Positions 1 through 7,028 of a stretch of 19,753 nt of DNA are shown here, piece by piece (the stretch's first letter is position 1; each line of letters starts with the position of its first letter). A program made the translations under genes and the position numbers. Below the pieces are notes generated by a model, which saw only the letters and a list, made by a program, of their open reading frames with translations, ran no database searches and had not been told where the DNA came from. Location of the stretch: NCBI RefSeq assembly GCF_000160835.1, contig NZ_GG700737.1, positions 85,640-105,392 of the forward strand, given 5' to 3'. Source of the DNA: Limosilactobacillus antri DSM 16041 (GTDB taxonomy: Bacteria > Bacillota > Bacilli > Lactobacillales > Lactobacillaceae).

Positions 1-64
1 CGTAGAGAAAATTTTGTCTAAATTATGATTAGAAAAATTAAATCAGTAGAAAGAGGTAATCATC

Positions 65-1015
65 ATGTCAATTACTATGAAAGACGTTTTTATTACTTGG
101 AACAATTCACTTACATCAGCGAACACCATGAAAAAATATAACCTATCAGTTAAACTGTATTTTCATATGGTATTAGGCAAAGAACCATATGATATTTCAG
201 AATCAGACTTAAAGAATTTATCTTATGGTGACACAGTTAATAAGTTTGTCACGCCATTACGAAATAAAGGGGTAAAAGATTCAACGATAAAAAGTCATTT
301 GATTGCAGTTCGATCTTTTGTGAAGATGATTAGAAGAGAAAAAATCTTTTCAGGCATTGATTTTGGAGAATTGAGTTCTTATGTGCTAACGGTAGAATCA
401 TTAAGCACACGAGACACCAAGCATCATGCCGCATTATCGCTGTCAGAATTGAATGATATGGAAAAATGGCTACGCGAAAAGGAATATCAGGGAAAAAGTG
501 AAGGGCTGGGGGAAAAGTATGCTTTATTGATCGATTTTATGTATAAAACAGCCGTACGTGTTAGTGCAACTTTCCATATCACATGGGCGTCATTTACACT
601 TATGAATTCCCCTTATGGCGGCGACTGGGCTGAATTAAATGTTATTGATAAAGGCCGTAAATTTAATACTAAGTATCTGGATAAAAAATATTATGATCGT
701 TTGAAACGAGTATTTTACAACGGCGACGATGATGAAGAAGTATTTGGTTCTCTTAGTCAAAACACGTTACGTAACTACTTTCGAGAATACAGCGAAAAGA
801 TTGGTAGAAATGTTGTTATTCACTCTCTGAAAGCAGGTGCAGCCACTACTTTATACGCTCAAACGAAGGATTTGCTTTTAGTAAGAGACTTCTGCGACCA
901 TGAAAGTGTAAGCGTGACTGAAAATTATATTCATACACAGAAAAACCCAAATGAGACTGGAACGGCGATTTTTGCCATGAAAGGCGGGCTTCATTTTATG
1001 ACAAGCCTAAGTTAA
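65..1015 (+). CDS. Tyrosine recombinase / site-specific integrase, variant active site
   Basis: This 316-residue protein has the two-domain layout of tyrosine recombinases (phage integrase/XerCD superfamily), which cut and rejoin DNA through a tyrosine-DNA link. Residues about 8-95 look like the helical core-binding (SAM-like) domain, and about 125-300 like the catalytic domain. Visible catalytic positions are R165 (TAVRVS), K196 (IDKGRK), H253, H279 (CDHES) and nucleophile Y288 (ENYIH). The second arginine of the usual HxxR box is lysine (HSLK, K256, codon AAA at 830-832). There is no N-terminal arm-binding domain, so it is XerCD-sized rather than lambda-Int-like. The ATG follows an AAGAGG ribosome binding site at 51-56. 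The gene is visibly AT-richer than everything to its right, which suggests horizontal acquisition. It ends 9 bp before the convergent 3' end of yslB. The family is secure; activity and parent element are unknown. Confidence 0.88.
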   Translation: MSITMKDVFITWNNSLTSANTMKKYNLSVKLYFHMVLGKEPYDISESDLKNLSYGDTVNKFVTPLRNKGVKDSTIKSHLIAVRSFVKMIRREKIFSGIDFGELSSYVLTVESLSTRDTKHHAALSLSELNDMEKWLREKEYQGKSEGLGEKYALLIDFMYKTAVRVSATFHITWASFTLMNSPYGGDWAELNVIDKGRKFNTKYLDKKYYDRLKRVFYNGDDDEEVFGSLSQNTLRNYFREYSEKIGRNVVIHSLKAGAATTLYAQTKDLLLVRDFCDHESVSVTENYIHTQKNPNETGTAIFAMKGGLHFMTSLS

Positions 1016-1024
1016 CTCGCCTAC

Positions 1025-1594
1025 TTAGTCATTACGTGGCTTTTGCTTCTTTGCGCGCCGCTTGCGGAGGTGGCGTCCAGGCTTAACATCTTGGGGCTGG
1101 TCAGCGCTGGAAGAAGCGTTTTGGAGGTGGATAAAAGTTGCCAATTCGGCCCGTTCCGAATTGCTGTCCGTTTGGGGATCGTTTTCCAATAAGATGTCAA
1201 CGGCATCGTGGTGCCGGTCGTTGAGTTTGGCTTCGACTACGGTTCCCAATTGAAATTCGATTTCCTGTGCTAAGAAGCCGCATTCGAGGCCGAACGTGGT
1301 TTCCTCATCGTCCTTCTTGATCCGCCCGGCAACGATGGGACCTCCTAACCGCCAGAGCTGGCTGGTGGAACTGTGCTTTTCCAGGGTCAGGTCGCCAAGC
1401 CCAAGCTGGTGAGTCAAAGTGACTAGTTCACCGCGACTGGCTACCGGGTATTGGCGAGCGAGGTCCTTGCCAATCCAATACAGCAGCTCGTCGGTTTCCT
1501 TGCCGAGAATTGCGGGCAGGATCACGTCCCGCAGGGTCCCGTTAATCAGTCCCTGGGGACTATTGATCAATTCGTCATATAATTTTTGACTCAT
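1025..1594 (-). CDS. yslB: YslB family protein (DUF2507)
   Basis: This 189-residue cytosolic protein resembles the DUF2507/YslB family, whose biochemical role is not established. In Bacillus subtilis yslB lies in the same chromosomal neighbourhood as racE (glutamate racemase), rdgB and the ysnB phosphodiesterase, and that order is kept here, which supports the call. The conserved-looking part runs from MSQKLYDELI to about residue 150. The last 20 or so residues are a basic tail (KPGRHLRKRRAKKQK) that looks disordered. The open frame extends upstream to 1759, but the ATG at 1594 is preceded by a good AAAGGAG site (complement of about 1607-1613), so the long form is rejected. It is divergent from murI and convergent with the integrase. 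Confidence 0.8.
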   Translation of the reverse strand: MSQKLYDELINSPQGLINGTLRDVILPAILGKETDELLYWIGKDLARQYPVASRGELVTLTHQLGLGDLTLEKHSSTSQLWRLGGPIVAGRIKKDDEETTFGLECGFLAQEIEFQLGTVVEAKLNDRHHDAVDILLENDPQTDSNSERAELATFIHLQNASSSADQPQDVKPGRHLRKRRAKKQKPRND

Positions 1595-1628
1595 AGTTAT
1601 TGTTCGCTCCTTTTCCCAATCACTTATT

Positions 1629-1634
1629 ATTATA
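1629..1634 (-). promoter_or_regulatory. Candidate -10 element for yslB
   Basis: On the minus strand a perfect TATAAT lies about 35 nt upstream of the yslB start and just ahead of its ribosome binding site. I could not find a convincing -35 at 16-18 bp; a TTGACG lies 23 bp upstream, which is too far. The position suits a short leader, but the call rests on the -10 alone. Confidence 0.35.
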
Positions 1635-1672
1635 CTTAAAATCAATTCGGATAGTAGCGTCAATTTTAAAAC

Positions 1673-1701
1673 TTGCAAATTTTGATTATTAAACCGATAA
1701 T
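1673..1701 (+). promoter_or_regulatory. Sigma-A promoter for the murI operon
   Basis: TTGCAA (1673-1678) and GATAAT (1696-1701) are separated by exactly 17 bp, in the AT-rich divergent region between yslB and murI. The predicted start near 1708 leaves a 5' leader of about 35 nt before the murI ATG. It is the only good promoter-like pair upstream of the four-gene operon on this strand. Confidence 0.65.
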
Positions 1702-1742
1702 TAAGTTTCAAGTATTTTGCGATTAATAGTGAGGTGGCAGAA

Positions 1743-2540
1743 ATGGATAGACGGCCCATCGGGGTGATGGATTCTGGACTAGGCGGTCTTTCGGTCCTCC
1801 GGGTGTTGCGGCAGGAACTTCCTGACGAATCCCTGCTCTTCGTTGGTGATCAGGGACATTTTCCGTACGGGACCAAGACACAGGCAGAGGTCCGTCAGCT
1901 GGCCCTGGCGATTGGACGATTTTTGGTGCGTCACGATGCCAAACTAATGGTGGTGGCCTGCAATACGGCGACGGGGGCGGCCCTGCCCGCCCTGCAGGCA
2001 GCCCTGCCGATCCCGGTAGTGGGGGTGATTCGGCCGGGGGCGACGGCAGCCCTGGCGACGAACCCGCGAACCATCGGGGTGATTGGTACCGATTCAACGA
2101 TTAAAAACGGGGCCTACGAACGGACCCTTCATGAATTGCAACCGGCGGTGAAGGTGGTTAGTCAGCCGGCACAGCCCTTAGTGGCCATCGTTGAACACGG
2201 ACAAACCGGGACGCCAGCTGCGCAACGGGCAGTGGATAAGGTTTTACAGCCTTTTGCCAGTCAGCCGGTGGAAAACTTGATTTTGGGCTGTACCCACTTT
2301 CCCTTTCTCAGCAAAGAGATTCAGCATAAGTTGGGCCCAGCCGTGCGTTTGATTGATCCGGCTTACGAAACCGTCCAGACGGTTAAGCAGGTTCTCGCCG
2401 CTCGGCAGCTGGCGGCAACTGGCGGGCAGCAGACGGTTCTCTACACGACCGGGCGGGTTGCCGACCTGCAGACTGGTGCGGACCGGTTGCTTGCTGGTGA
2501 TTATGCACAGTGTGCTAGCATTGACATAGATGGGGAGTGA
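1743..2540 (+). CDS. murI: Glutamate racemase
   Basis: MurI interconverts L- and D-glutamate, supplying D-Glu for peptidoglycan precursors in the cytosol. The 265-residue length is normal. Both catalytic cysteines are present in their family contexts: Cys73 in VVACNTA and Cys183 in LGCTHFP. The N-terminal DSGLGGLSVL and the FPYGTK motif match the substrate-binding regions. A GTG at 1734 lies in frame, but it sits inside the GAGGTGG ribosome binding site (1731-1737), which is spaced 5 nt from the ATG at 1743, so the ATG is chosen. It is the first gene of an operon with rdgB, ysnB and cbpB. Its stop codon overlaps an alternative GTG of the next gene. Confidence 0.97.
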   Translation: MDRRPIGVMDSGLGGLSVLRVLRQELPDESLLFVGDQGHFPYGTKTQAEVRQLALAIGRFLVRHDAKLMVVACNTATGAALPALQAALPIPVVGVIRPGATAALATNPRTIGVIGTDSTIKNGAYERTLHELQPAVKVVSQPAQPLVAIVEHGQTGTPAAQRAVDKVLQPFASQPVENLILGCTHFPFLSKEIQHKLGPAVRLIDPAYETVQTVKQVLAARQLAATGGQQTVLYTTGRVADLQTGADRLLAGDYAQCASIDIDGE

Positions 2541-2542
2541 GA

Positions 2543-3142
2543 ATGATGGCAACTCTGGTGATTGCGACGAACAATGCGGGAAAGGCCCGTGAATACCGGG
2601 AAATGTTGGCGCCCTTCCAGGTGACGGTGAAGACGCTGGCAGACTTTCCCCCGTTTCCGATTGATGAAGACGGGACTAGCTTTGAAGAAAATGCCTTTAT
2701 TAAGGCGCAAACGGCAGTAGCAAAGCTCGGCCTCCCCGTAATGGCGGACGATTCGGGCTTGGTTGTGGACGCCTTGAATGGTGCACCGGGCATTCATTCC
2801 GCCCGCTATGCCGGTGACCATGATGATGCGGCGAATAATGCCAAACTACTGCGTGAACTGGCCGGGGTTCCGGCAGCCCAACGGACGGCCCACTTTTATA
2901 CGACAATTATTGCCCTGAAACCGGATGGGGCGAAGTTGGAAACCACCGGGCGCGTGGATGGGCACATCCTTACCGAACCACGCGGCCAAAACGGCTTTGG
3001 CTACGACCCCCTCTTTATGCCTGAAGAGTTTGCGGGCCGGTCGATGGCAGAACTGACTCCAGCGGAAAAGAACCGGATCAGCCACCGTGGCCGGGCCTTG
3101 CGGGCCCTGATGGACCAATTTGCGGGGTGGTGGCAGGCATGA
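2543..3142 (+). CDS. rdgB: XTP/dITP diphosphatase (Ham1/RdgB family)
   Basis: This enzyme hydrolyses non-canonical purine nucleoside triphosphates (XTP, dITP, ITP) to monophosphate and pyrophosphate, keeping deaminated bases out of nucleic acids. At 199 residues it is family-sized. Family motifs are all present: TNNAGK near the N-terminus, DEDGTSFEENA, the acidic catalytic block ADDSGLVVDAL, GIHSARYAG, NGFGYDPLF and the C-terminal SHRGRAL. Three possible starts cluster: GTG 2537, ATG 2543 and ATG 2546. The GGGGAG site at 2532-2537 suits either ATG, so the exact start is uncertain by one codon. It begins 2 nt after murI and overlaps ysnB by 4 nt (ATGA), indicating translational coupling. Confidence 0.96.
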   Translation: MMATLVIATNNAGKAREYREMLAPFQVTVKTLADFPPFPIDEDGTSFEENAFIKAQTAVAKLGLPVMADDSGLVVDALNGAPGIHSARYAGDHDDAANNAKLLRELAGVPAAQRTAHFYTTIIALKPDGAKLETTGRVDGHILTEPRGQNGFGYDPLFMPEEFAGRSMAELTPAEKNRISHRGRALRALMDQFAGWWQA

Positions 3143-3678
3143 CCAAGGTATTAATCGTTAGCGATAACCATGGTGACCGGGCCATCTTAGAACGGCTGGT
3201 TGCCGGCTGGAAGGCCAAGGTGGACTTAATGATCCACTGCGGTGATTCGGAGATCCCGAGCCAGGACCCGTTAATGCAGTCCTTTGTCCGGGTTGCCGGG
3301 AATAATGACTGGCACTTAGGCTACGCTCCAGATCAGCTGGTTCTTGTTGGCGGTGCCCGCATCCTAGTGACCCATGGGCACCATTACGGGGTCGACTCTT
3401 CAATGACGCCGCTGATGCTCAAGGGCGAGTCGACTGGTGCGGATATTGTCTGCTTCGGCCATACCCACCAGCTATTTGCGACGGTCGAGCGGGGGATGCT
3501 GATGGTTAATCCCGGAAGTATTTCGCTTCCGCGGGGCCAATTTGCAGTGCTTAGCGGCACCTTTGCCGTTGTGACGGTTACCCCGCAGATGTTTACGGTT
3601 GATTTTTATGACCGTGATTCGCACCGTCAGCCAAAGTTGCACCAAGAGTTTTCTCGTGAGGAGCGAGCACATGATTGA
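3139..3678 (+). CDS. ysnB: YfcE/MJ0936-type metallophosphoesterase
   Basis: This 179-residue calcineurin-like phosphoesterase carries the complete di-metal motif series: D9 and H11 (SDNHGD), D36 (HCGD), N55 (GNND), H79 (THGHH), and H108/H110 (GHTH), followed by NPGS. Family members hydrolyse model phosphodiesters in vitro; the physiological substrate is unknown. It follows rdgB as in B. subtilis (ysnA-ysnB) and may work on a related nucleotide or phosphodiester, which is inference. The ATG at 3139 overlaps the rdgB stop (ATGA) and has a GGGGTGG site about 8 nt upstream. The in-frame GTG at 3127 lies inside that site and is rejected. Confidence 0.93.
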   Translation: MTKVLIVSDNHGDRAILERLVAGWKAKVDLMIHCGDSEIPSQDPLMQSFVRVAGNNDWHLGYAPDQLVLVGGARILVTHGHHYGVDSSMTPLMLKGESTGADIVCFGHTHQLFATVERGMLMVNPGSISLPRGQFAVLSGTFAVVTVTPQMFTVDFYDRDSHRQPKLHQEFSREERAHD

Positions 3679-4138
3679 ACAACACTTGCGTAAATTATTG
3701 ATGGCCCACCAGGAAAAATTCCTGATTCCGGCCAGTCTGGTTGCCAGCGTGAACGTCACCAATACCCTTGACCACGCTTTCCTGCTGTTGACTAAGAACC
3801 ACTACGCGAAGATCGTGGTGGTCGATAATGAGAATCATTTCCGCGGGCTGATTTCCCTGTCAATGATCACCGACCGGTTGATTGAAACGGCCACGATTAA
3901 TGTGGAGAACCTGCAGCGCTACCGGGTCGGGGACGTCATGCAGACCGACGTTGCGCCGATTACCGACCCCTATGATGTGGAAGAGAACCTTCATCTTCTG
4001 ATTGACCAGTCGTTTTTGACGGTGGTTGACCAGGAGGGACATTTTACGGGGATTGTGACCCGGCGGGAGCTGCTCAAGGCGGTTAACTATACTGTCCACC
4101 GCTTTGCCCACTACTACCACGTAACTGAAAATGATTAA
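3671..4138 (+). CDS. cbpB: CBS-pair protein, c-di-AMP-binding CbpB/DarB type
   Basis: This 155-residue protein consists of two CBS motifs (about residues 15-65 and 85-145) and nothing else. That is the layout of CbpB (Listeria) and DarB/YkuL (B. subtilis), cytosolic proteins that bind cyclic di-AMP and, when free of it, stimulate the stringent-response enzyme Rel. CBS-typical segments include AKIVVVDNENHFRGLISLS and FLTVVDQEGHFTGIVTRREL. Assignment to CbpB rather than another stand-alone CBS protein rests on length and on my knowledge of lactobacillar gene order. The ATG at 3671 follows GAGGAGCG at 3657-3664 and overlaps ysnB by 8 nt. A longer in-frame start at 3599 lies deep inside ysnB and is rejected. 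It is the last gene of the operon. Confidence 0.87.
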   Translation: MIEQHLRKLLMAHQEKFLIPASLVASVNVTNTLDHAFLLLTKNHYAKIVVVDNENHFRGLISLSMITDRLIETATINVENLQRYRVGDVMQTDVAPITDPYDVEENLHLLIDQSFLTVVDQEGHFTGIVTRRELLKAVNYTVHRFAHYYHVTEND

Positions 4139-4140
4139 CG

Positions 4141-4190
4141 AAAACCACCAGCGGGCGTCATGATTATGGCTGCCTGCTGGTGGTTGTGTT
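4141..4190. terminator. Bidirectional rho-independent terminator between cbpB and the HAD gene
   Basis: A 14-bp stem with one G-U pair is formed by arms at 4143-4156 and 4172-4185 (AACCACCAGCGGGC with GCCTGCTGGTGGTT), with a 15-nt loop. Reading plus, the stem is followed by a T-rich tail (TGTGTTTA). Reading minus, it is followed by TTTTCGTT. It lies exactly between two convergent stop codons, so it probably serves both transcripts. Confidence 0.85.
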
Positions 4191-5026
4191 TACTTATTGT
4201 TTTTAAGAATTTCCTGGATGGTTTTAAGGACCCCGTCGTGGTTGTTATCACGAGCGGTGACGTGCCCCGCCTGCATCCGGATGACCTGGTGGGCGTTTTG
4301 CATCGCGTAGCTTTGGGAAGTCATCGCTAACATCCCCAGGTCATTTTCGTTATCGCCAAAGGTAACGATTTCGTTATCGGCCACGTTAAATTTTTCCTGT
4401 AAGAGGGCCAGCCCATTCCGCTTAGTGCCATGGGCGTCACCAATGAGGTCGGTGTTGAAACCAGAATTTTCAATGATTAGTGACGCGGGTAAGTATTGGT
4501 CCAGGGTTGCTGCTACCCTGGAGAGGTCGACGTGGTCAGCAAAGTTAATGGAAATTTTGGTAAATTCTTCCTGGGGGTGGTCGCTAAACAGCTGTCGCAG
4601 GTCCGCGACCGGTTGGACCCGTTCGTAAAATGTCTTGACGATGGCCAGGTTATGCTGGTCCATGTGCTGGTCGACGTACGATGTTTGGGGTCCCGACACC
4701 ACGAGCTGGTTGATGTCTTGCGGACCGTAAAAGCGGTCGAGGATGTGCATGACCCGGGCTAAGGCTGGTGCCTGGATTGGGTAGGTTTGAAGGAGCTGGC
4801 GCCCCTGGTGGATGACCGAACCATTCTGGGAGATGAAGGCCATTTGATCGAGGTAGGGAGCAAACTCGCGGGCGAGCCGGGGGTAGCTGGAGCCGCTGGC
4901 GGCGACGAAGTAAATGTGGTGTTTCTGGAGCTGACGAAAGACCTTCGCAAATAAGCGCTGGTTATAAGTGTGATCATCGTGGAGAAAGGTTCCATCGAGG
5001 TCGGTTGCAATCATTTTAATTTTCAA
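4190..5026 (-). CDS. Cof-type HAD-IIB family phosphatase
   Basis: This 278-residue cytosolic haloacid dehalogenase-fold hydrolase of the Cof/YbiV/YidA type acts on sugar phosphates or similar small phosphorylated metabolites; the substrate cannot be read from sequence. Motif I is D9-L-D11-G-T, motif II is AASGSS, K202 lies in the motif III region, and motif IV is GDNENDLGML (about 224-233). The C2-type cap lies between motifs II and III. The start is TTG at 5026: AGGAAGAG (complement of 5033-5040) is 6 nt away, whereas the first in-frame ATG (5014) would be 18 nt from any site. The TTG lies inside the last codons of mscS (11-nt overlap), so translation is probably coupled. Confidence 0.9.
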   Translation of the reverse strand: MKIKMIATDLDGTFLHDDHTYNQRLFAKVFRQLQKHHIYFVAASGSSYPRLAREFAPYLDQMAFISQNGSVIHQGRQLLQTYPIQAPALARVMHILDRFYGPQDINQLVVSGPQTSYVDQHMDQHNLAIVKTFYERVQPVADLRQLFSDHPQEEFTKISINFADHVDLSRVAATLDQYLPASLIIENSGFNTDLIGDAHGTKRNGLALLQEKFNVADNEIVTFGDNENDLGMLAMTSQSYAMQNAHQVIRMQAGHVTARDNNHDGVLKTIQEILKNNK

Positions 5027-5894
5027 TGTGTTCTCTTCCTTCCCAGGATAGCGGTACTTGGGCTGCGTGAAGCTTTTTAAGGTAGGCCGCGAGGAACTTG
5101 CTGGCGACCTGGGACTGGGTCCCGCTAGTTACGGTAATTGACACCCGAAAGACCAGCTGGGCATTGACCGTTAGCGGGCCAATAATGACCGGTTCTGCCT
5201 GCAGCTCGGGTGTGTCGGCGACCAGCTGCTGGTTGGCCGCTTCCACTAATTGGCGGACCTGGTCGAGCTTGGCACTCGGCGCAATGTGAATGTCCACGTT
5301 GGCGACCATGTTGTTGCGGGAAAAATTCTGGACAATTGTGATTTGGCGGTTCGGGATGTAGTTGAGGGTCCCGTCGGCGCTGGTCACCTGGGTAGTGCGG
5401 ATCCCAAGGGCGGTCACGGTTCCCTTGATTTGACCGATGGCGACGGTGTCACCAACGTCAAGCTGCTGTTCCAGCAGGATAAAGAAGCCGTTGACCAGGT
5501 CGCTGACGAACCCCTGCGCCCCCAGTCCTAAGGCGATACTAAAGATTCCCGCTCCAGCAATCAGGGTGCCGACGGGGACGCCGATTTCGGAGAGAATGGC
5601 GTAAAGAAAGAAAAAGTAGCAGGTGTAGCGGTAAATATTGAGGGTCAGAGCCCGAATGGTTGCCAGCCGGTTTTTATTTTTGAGCAGCTGGTAGCGTTTG
5701 GATTCAAGAAATAGGTGGTTAATGATGATGCGCCCTAACCATAAAATAATGAAGAACAGCAGAGCGGTGACGATAATCAACAACAGTTTGTTGAGAATTT
5801 GCCGGCCAATTTCATTCCAGGATAGGTCGGTAAAAGCGCGTTTAACTTGCTCCAGCTGGTTATTCAATTGGGCATTTCCGGCGCCGATAATCAT
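5016..5894 (-). CDS. mscS: Small-conductance mechanosensitive channel, MscS family
   Basis: This 292-residue inner-membrane channel would open under membrane tension and release solutes on hypo-osmotic shock. Three membrane helices are visible at about residues 34-54, 88-104 and 107-140. The third is the Gly/Ala-rich pore helix (GAGIFSIALGLGAQGFVSD), followed by the cytoplasmic beta domain signature (VGDTVAIGQIKGTV, then YIPN) and a mixed alpha-beta C-terminal domain. This is the compact YkuT-like form. The open frame continues upstream to 6317 but would run antisense through ytxG. The ATG at 5894 has an excellent AAAGGAGG site (complement of about 5903-5910), so it is the start. It is the first gene of a two-gene unit with the HAD phosphatase. 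Confidence 0.93.
   Translation of the reverse strand: MIIGAGNAQLNNQLEQVKRAFTDLSWNEIGRQILNKLLLIIVTALLFFIILWLGRIIINHLFLESKRYQLLKNKNRLATIRALTLNIYRYTCYFFFLYAILSEIGVPVGTLIAGAGIFSIALGLGAQGFVSDLVNGFFILLEQQLDVGDTVAIGQIKGTVTALGIRTTQVTSADGTLNYIPNRQITIVQNFSRNNMVANVDIHIAPSAKLDQVRQLVEAANQQLVADTPELQAEPVIIGPLTVNAQLVFRVSITVTSGTQSQVASKFLAAYLKKLHAAQVPLSWEGREHIEN
5033..5040 (-). promoter_or_regulatory. Ribosome binding site fixing the TTG start of the HAD gene
   Basis: AGGAAGAG on the minus strand lies inside the 3' end of mscS, 6 nt before the TTG at 5026. Its spacing supports TTG over the downstream ATG at 5014. Confidence 0.6.
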
Positions 5895-5926
5895 GGGACG
5901 TTCCTCCTTTGAATACAATCCCGTTA

Positions 5927-5956
5927 ATTGTAACAATTTCTGGGGAGGAATGTCGA
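5927..5956 (-). promoter_or_regulatory. Promoter for mscS-HAD (extended -10)
   Basis: On the minus strand TCGACA (complement of 5951-5956) and TACAAT (complement of 5927-5932) are 18 bp apart, with a TGn extended -10 directly upstream of the hexamer. It lies 33 nt from the mscS start and is back to back with the ytxG promoter. Confidence 0.6.
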
Positions 5957-5966
5957 TAGGGGAGAT

Positions 5967-5996
5967 TTGTTGTTTTGCCTGGAATTGTGATATGCT
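5967..5996 (+). promoter_or_regulatory. Promoter for ytxG-ytxH (extended -10)
   Basis: TATGCT (5991-5996) is preceded by TGA, giving an extended -10. A weak TTGTTG -35 lies at 5967-5972 with an 18-bp spacer. Only 10 bp separate its -35 from that of the divergent mscS promoter, so the two could interfere or be co-regulated. Confidence 0.55.
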
Positions 5997-6039
5997 ATCA
6001 TTGATATAACTGAATTGTGCAATCGGGAGGCGGAGTAGA

Positions 6040-6477
6040 ATGACGTTTGGTGAATTAGCGGGCTTGATTGCCGCAATTGCCTTTTTAATCCTGGTGGTGT
6101 TCTTATGTATCCTGATCAACCACCTCAGCAAGACCATGCGGGAGACCAACCGCAGTATTTCCCTGCTTACAAAGGATATAGATAGCCTGAGCAAGGAAGT
6201 TGAAGAAGTGTTAGGAAACACAAATGTTTTGTTAGAAGATATTAACAAGAAGTCGAACCAGCTTGACCCAGCAGTTAGGGCGGTGGCAGACGTCAGCCAG
6301 AGTGTTGTGGACATCAATAGTCAGCTGCACGAGATGGCGGACAAGGTGGTAAGCCAGCGTGAAAAGAACCGTTTCGGCTTCGGGCTGGCAAAGACCGCGG
6401 GGAAGGCGGTTGTGCTTGGCGCTTTTAACCGCTACCGCCAACGCCGGATGAACAAGAAGGGAGCTGCACAAAAATGA
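6040..6477 (+). CDS. ytxG: DUF948 membrane protein (YtxG-like)
   Basis: This 145-residue protein has one N-terminal membrane helix (about residues 6-27), then a long amphipathic, coiled-coil-like region (about 30-105) and a basic tail. That is the DUF948 layout; its function is not established. In B. subtilis ytxG is followed by ytxH, close to ccpA, and the same order occurs here. A GGGAGGCGGAG ribosome-binding stretch (6024-6034) precedes the ATG. The last bases overlap ytxH (ATGA), so the two are coupled. The protein probably sits in the cell envelope with its coiled coil facing the cytosol, or the reverse; orientation cannot be settled from the sequence. Confidence 0.85.
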   Translation: MTFGELAGLIAAIAFLILVVFLCILINHLSKTMRETNRSISLLTKDIDSLSKEVEEVLGNTNVLLEDINKKSNQLDPAVRAVADVSQSVVDINSQLHEMADKVVSQREKNRFGFGLAKTAGKAVVLGAFNRYRQRRMNKKGAAQK

Positions 6478-6872
6478 GTAAGAAATTATTAGCAGGAATC
6501 GTTTTCGGAAGTGTTGCTACTGCAGCTGGCTGGGCATTGCTGCCTGAAGCCAAGCGGCAGGAGTTGCGGGCGCGGGCTAACAGCAAGCTGAATGACGCTG
6601 CGGACTACGTTACCGATTACGCGTTAACGGCATTGGACATCGTTGATGAGCGTTTGGCGGAGATGGATAACGCCGGAGTTGCGGATGGGCTTAAAGCGGC
6701 CACCCAAAAGGTTAAGGCGAAAAAGGACCAGGTGGTTGACCACCTTGCCAATGATGACTTTGATGAACAAACGGCAGCTATTCGGGAAAAATTAGCCAAT
6801 GCTAGTCCAGCGGCTGACCAGGATGACGATATTGTCATTGACGCCACTGCGGATGACCGTGAAGAAAATTAA
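6474..6872 (+). CDS. ytxH: YtxH domain protein
   Basis: This 132-residue protein starts with a short Gly/Ala-rich hydrophobic segment (LLAGIVFGSVATAAGWALL), as in YtxH (gas-vesicle/stress-like) proteins. A charged helical region with many K, D and A residues follows (about 25-110), ending in an acidic tail. B. subtilis YtxH is linked to general stress, but its biochemical role is unknown, and stress control cannot be read from the sequence here. The ATG overlaps the ytxG stop (ATGA), with GGGAG about 10 nt upstream. It is the last gene of the unit and is followed by a terminator. Confidence 0.83.
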   Translation: MSKKLLAGIVFGSVATAAGWALLPEAKRQELRARANSKLNDAADYVTDYALTALDIVDERLAEMDNAGVADGLKAATQKVKAKKDQVVDHLANDDFDEQTAAIREKLANASPAADQDDDIVIDATADDREEN

Positions 6873-6894
6873 TTATGTTAATGGCTGACTGAGT

Positions 6895-6930
6895 AGAGGC
6901 TGGGAATTAACTCGGCCTCTTTGCTATTTT
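6895..6930 (+). terminator. Rho-independent terminator after ytxH
   Basis: A 10-bp stem (AGAGGCTGGG with CTCGGCCTCT, two G-U pairs) has a 6-nt AATTAA loop and a following TTGCTATTTT tail. It lies 22 nt after the ytxH stop. Confidence 0.8.
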
Positions 6931-6969
6931 AAAGATAAAGATGCAACAACGCAGTAGCTGACTGGCAGT

Positions 6970-6995
6970 TCAAACGCTGATCGATCAGTATTTGA
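6970..6995. other. 26-bp palindrome in the ytxH-ccpA gap
   Basis: A perfect 12-bp palindrome CTGATCGATCAG (6977-6988) is flanked by symmetric arms TCAAA and TTTGA. The two bases in between are one mismatch and one G-T pair, giving a 26-bp dyad. It lies between two terminators and about 110 bp upstream of the ccpA promoter. No family was recognised. Confidence 0.6.
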
Positions 6996-7028
6996 CCAAC
7001 CCCAAATAGGCTTGTTACGCGTCGACGG

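Noticed and set aside
1595..1759. Longer YslB starting at 1759
   Set aside because: It would overlap the murI start and promoter. AAAGGAG directly precedes the ATG at 1594.
1723..2097. Proline-rich 124-residue minus-strand frame inside murI
   Set aside because: A shadow of a GC-rich gene with no family resemblance and no ribosome binding site.
5895..6317. N-terminal extension of MscS in the open minus-strand frame
   Set aside because: It runs antisense through ytxG and lacks a ribosome binding site. The ATG at 5894 has an ideal site and gives a normal MscS.
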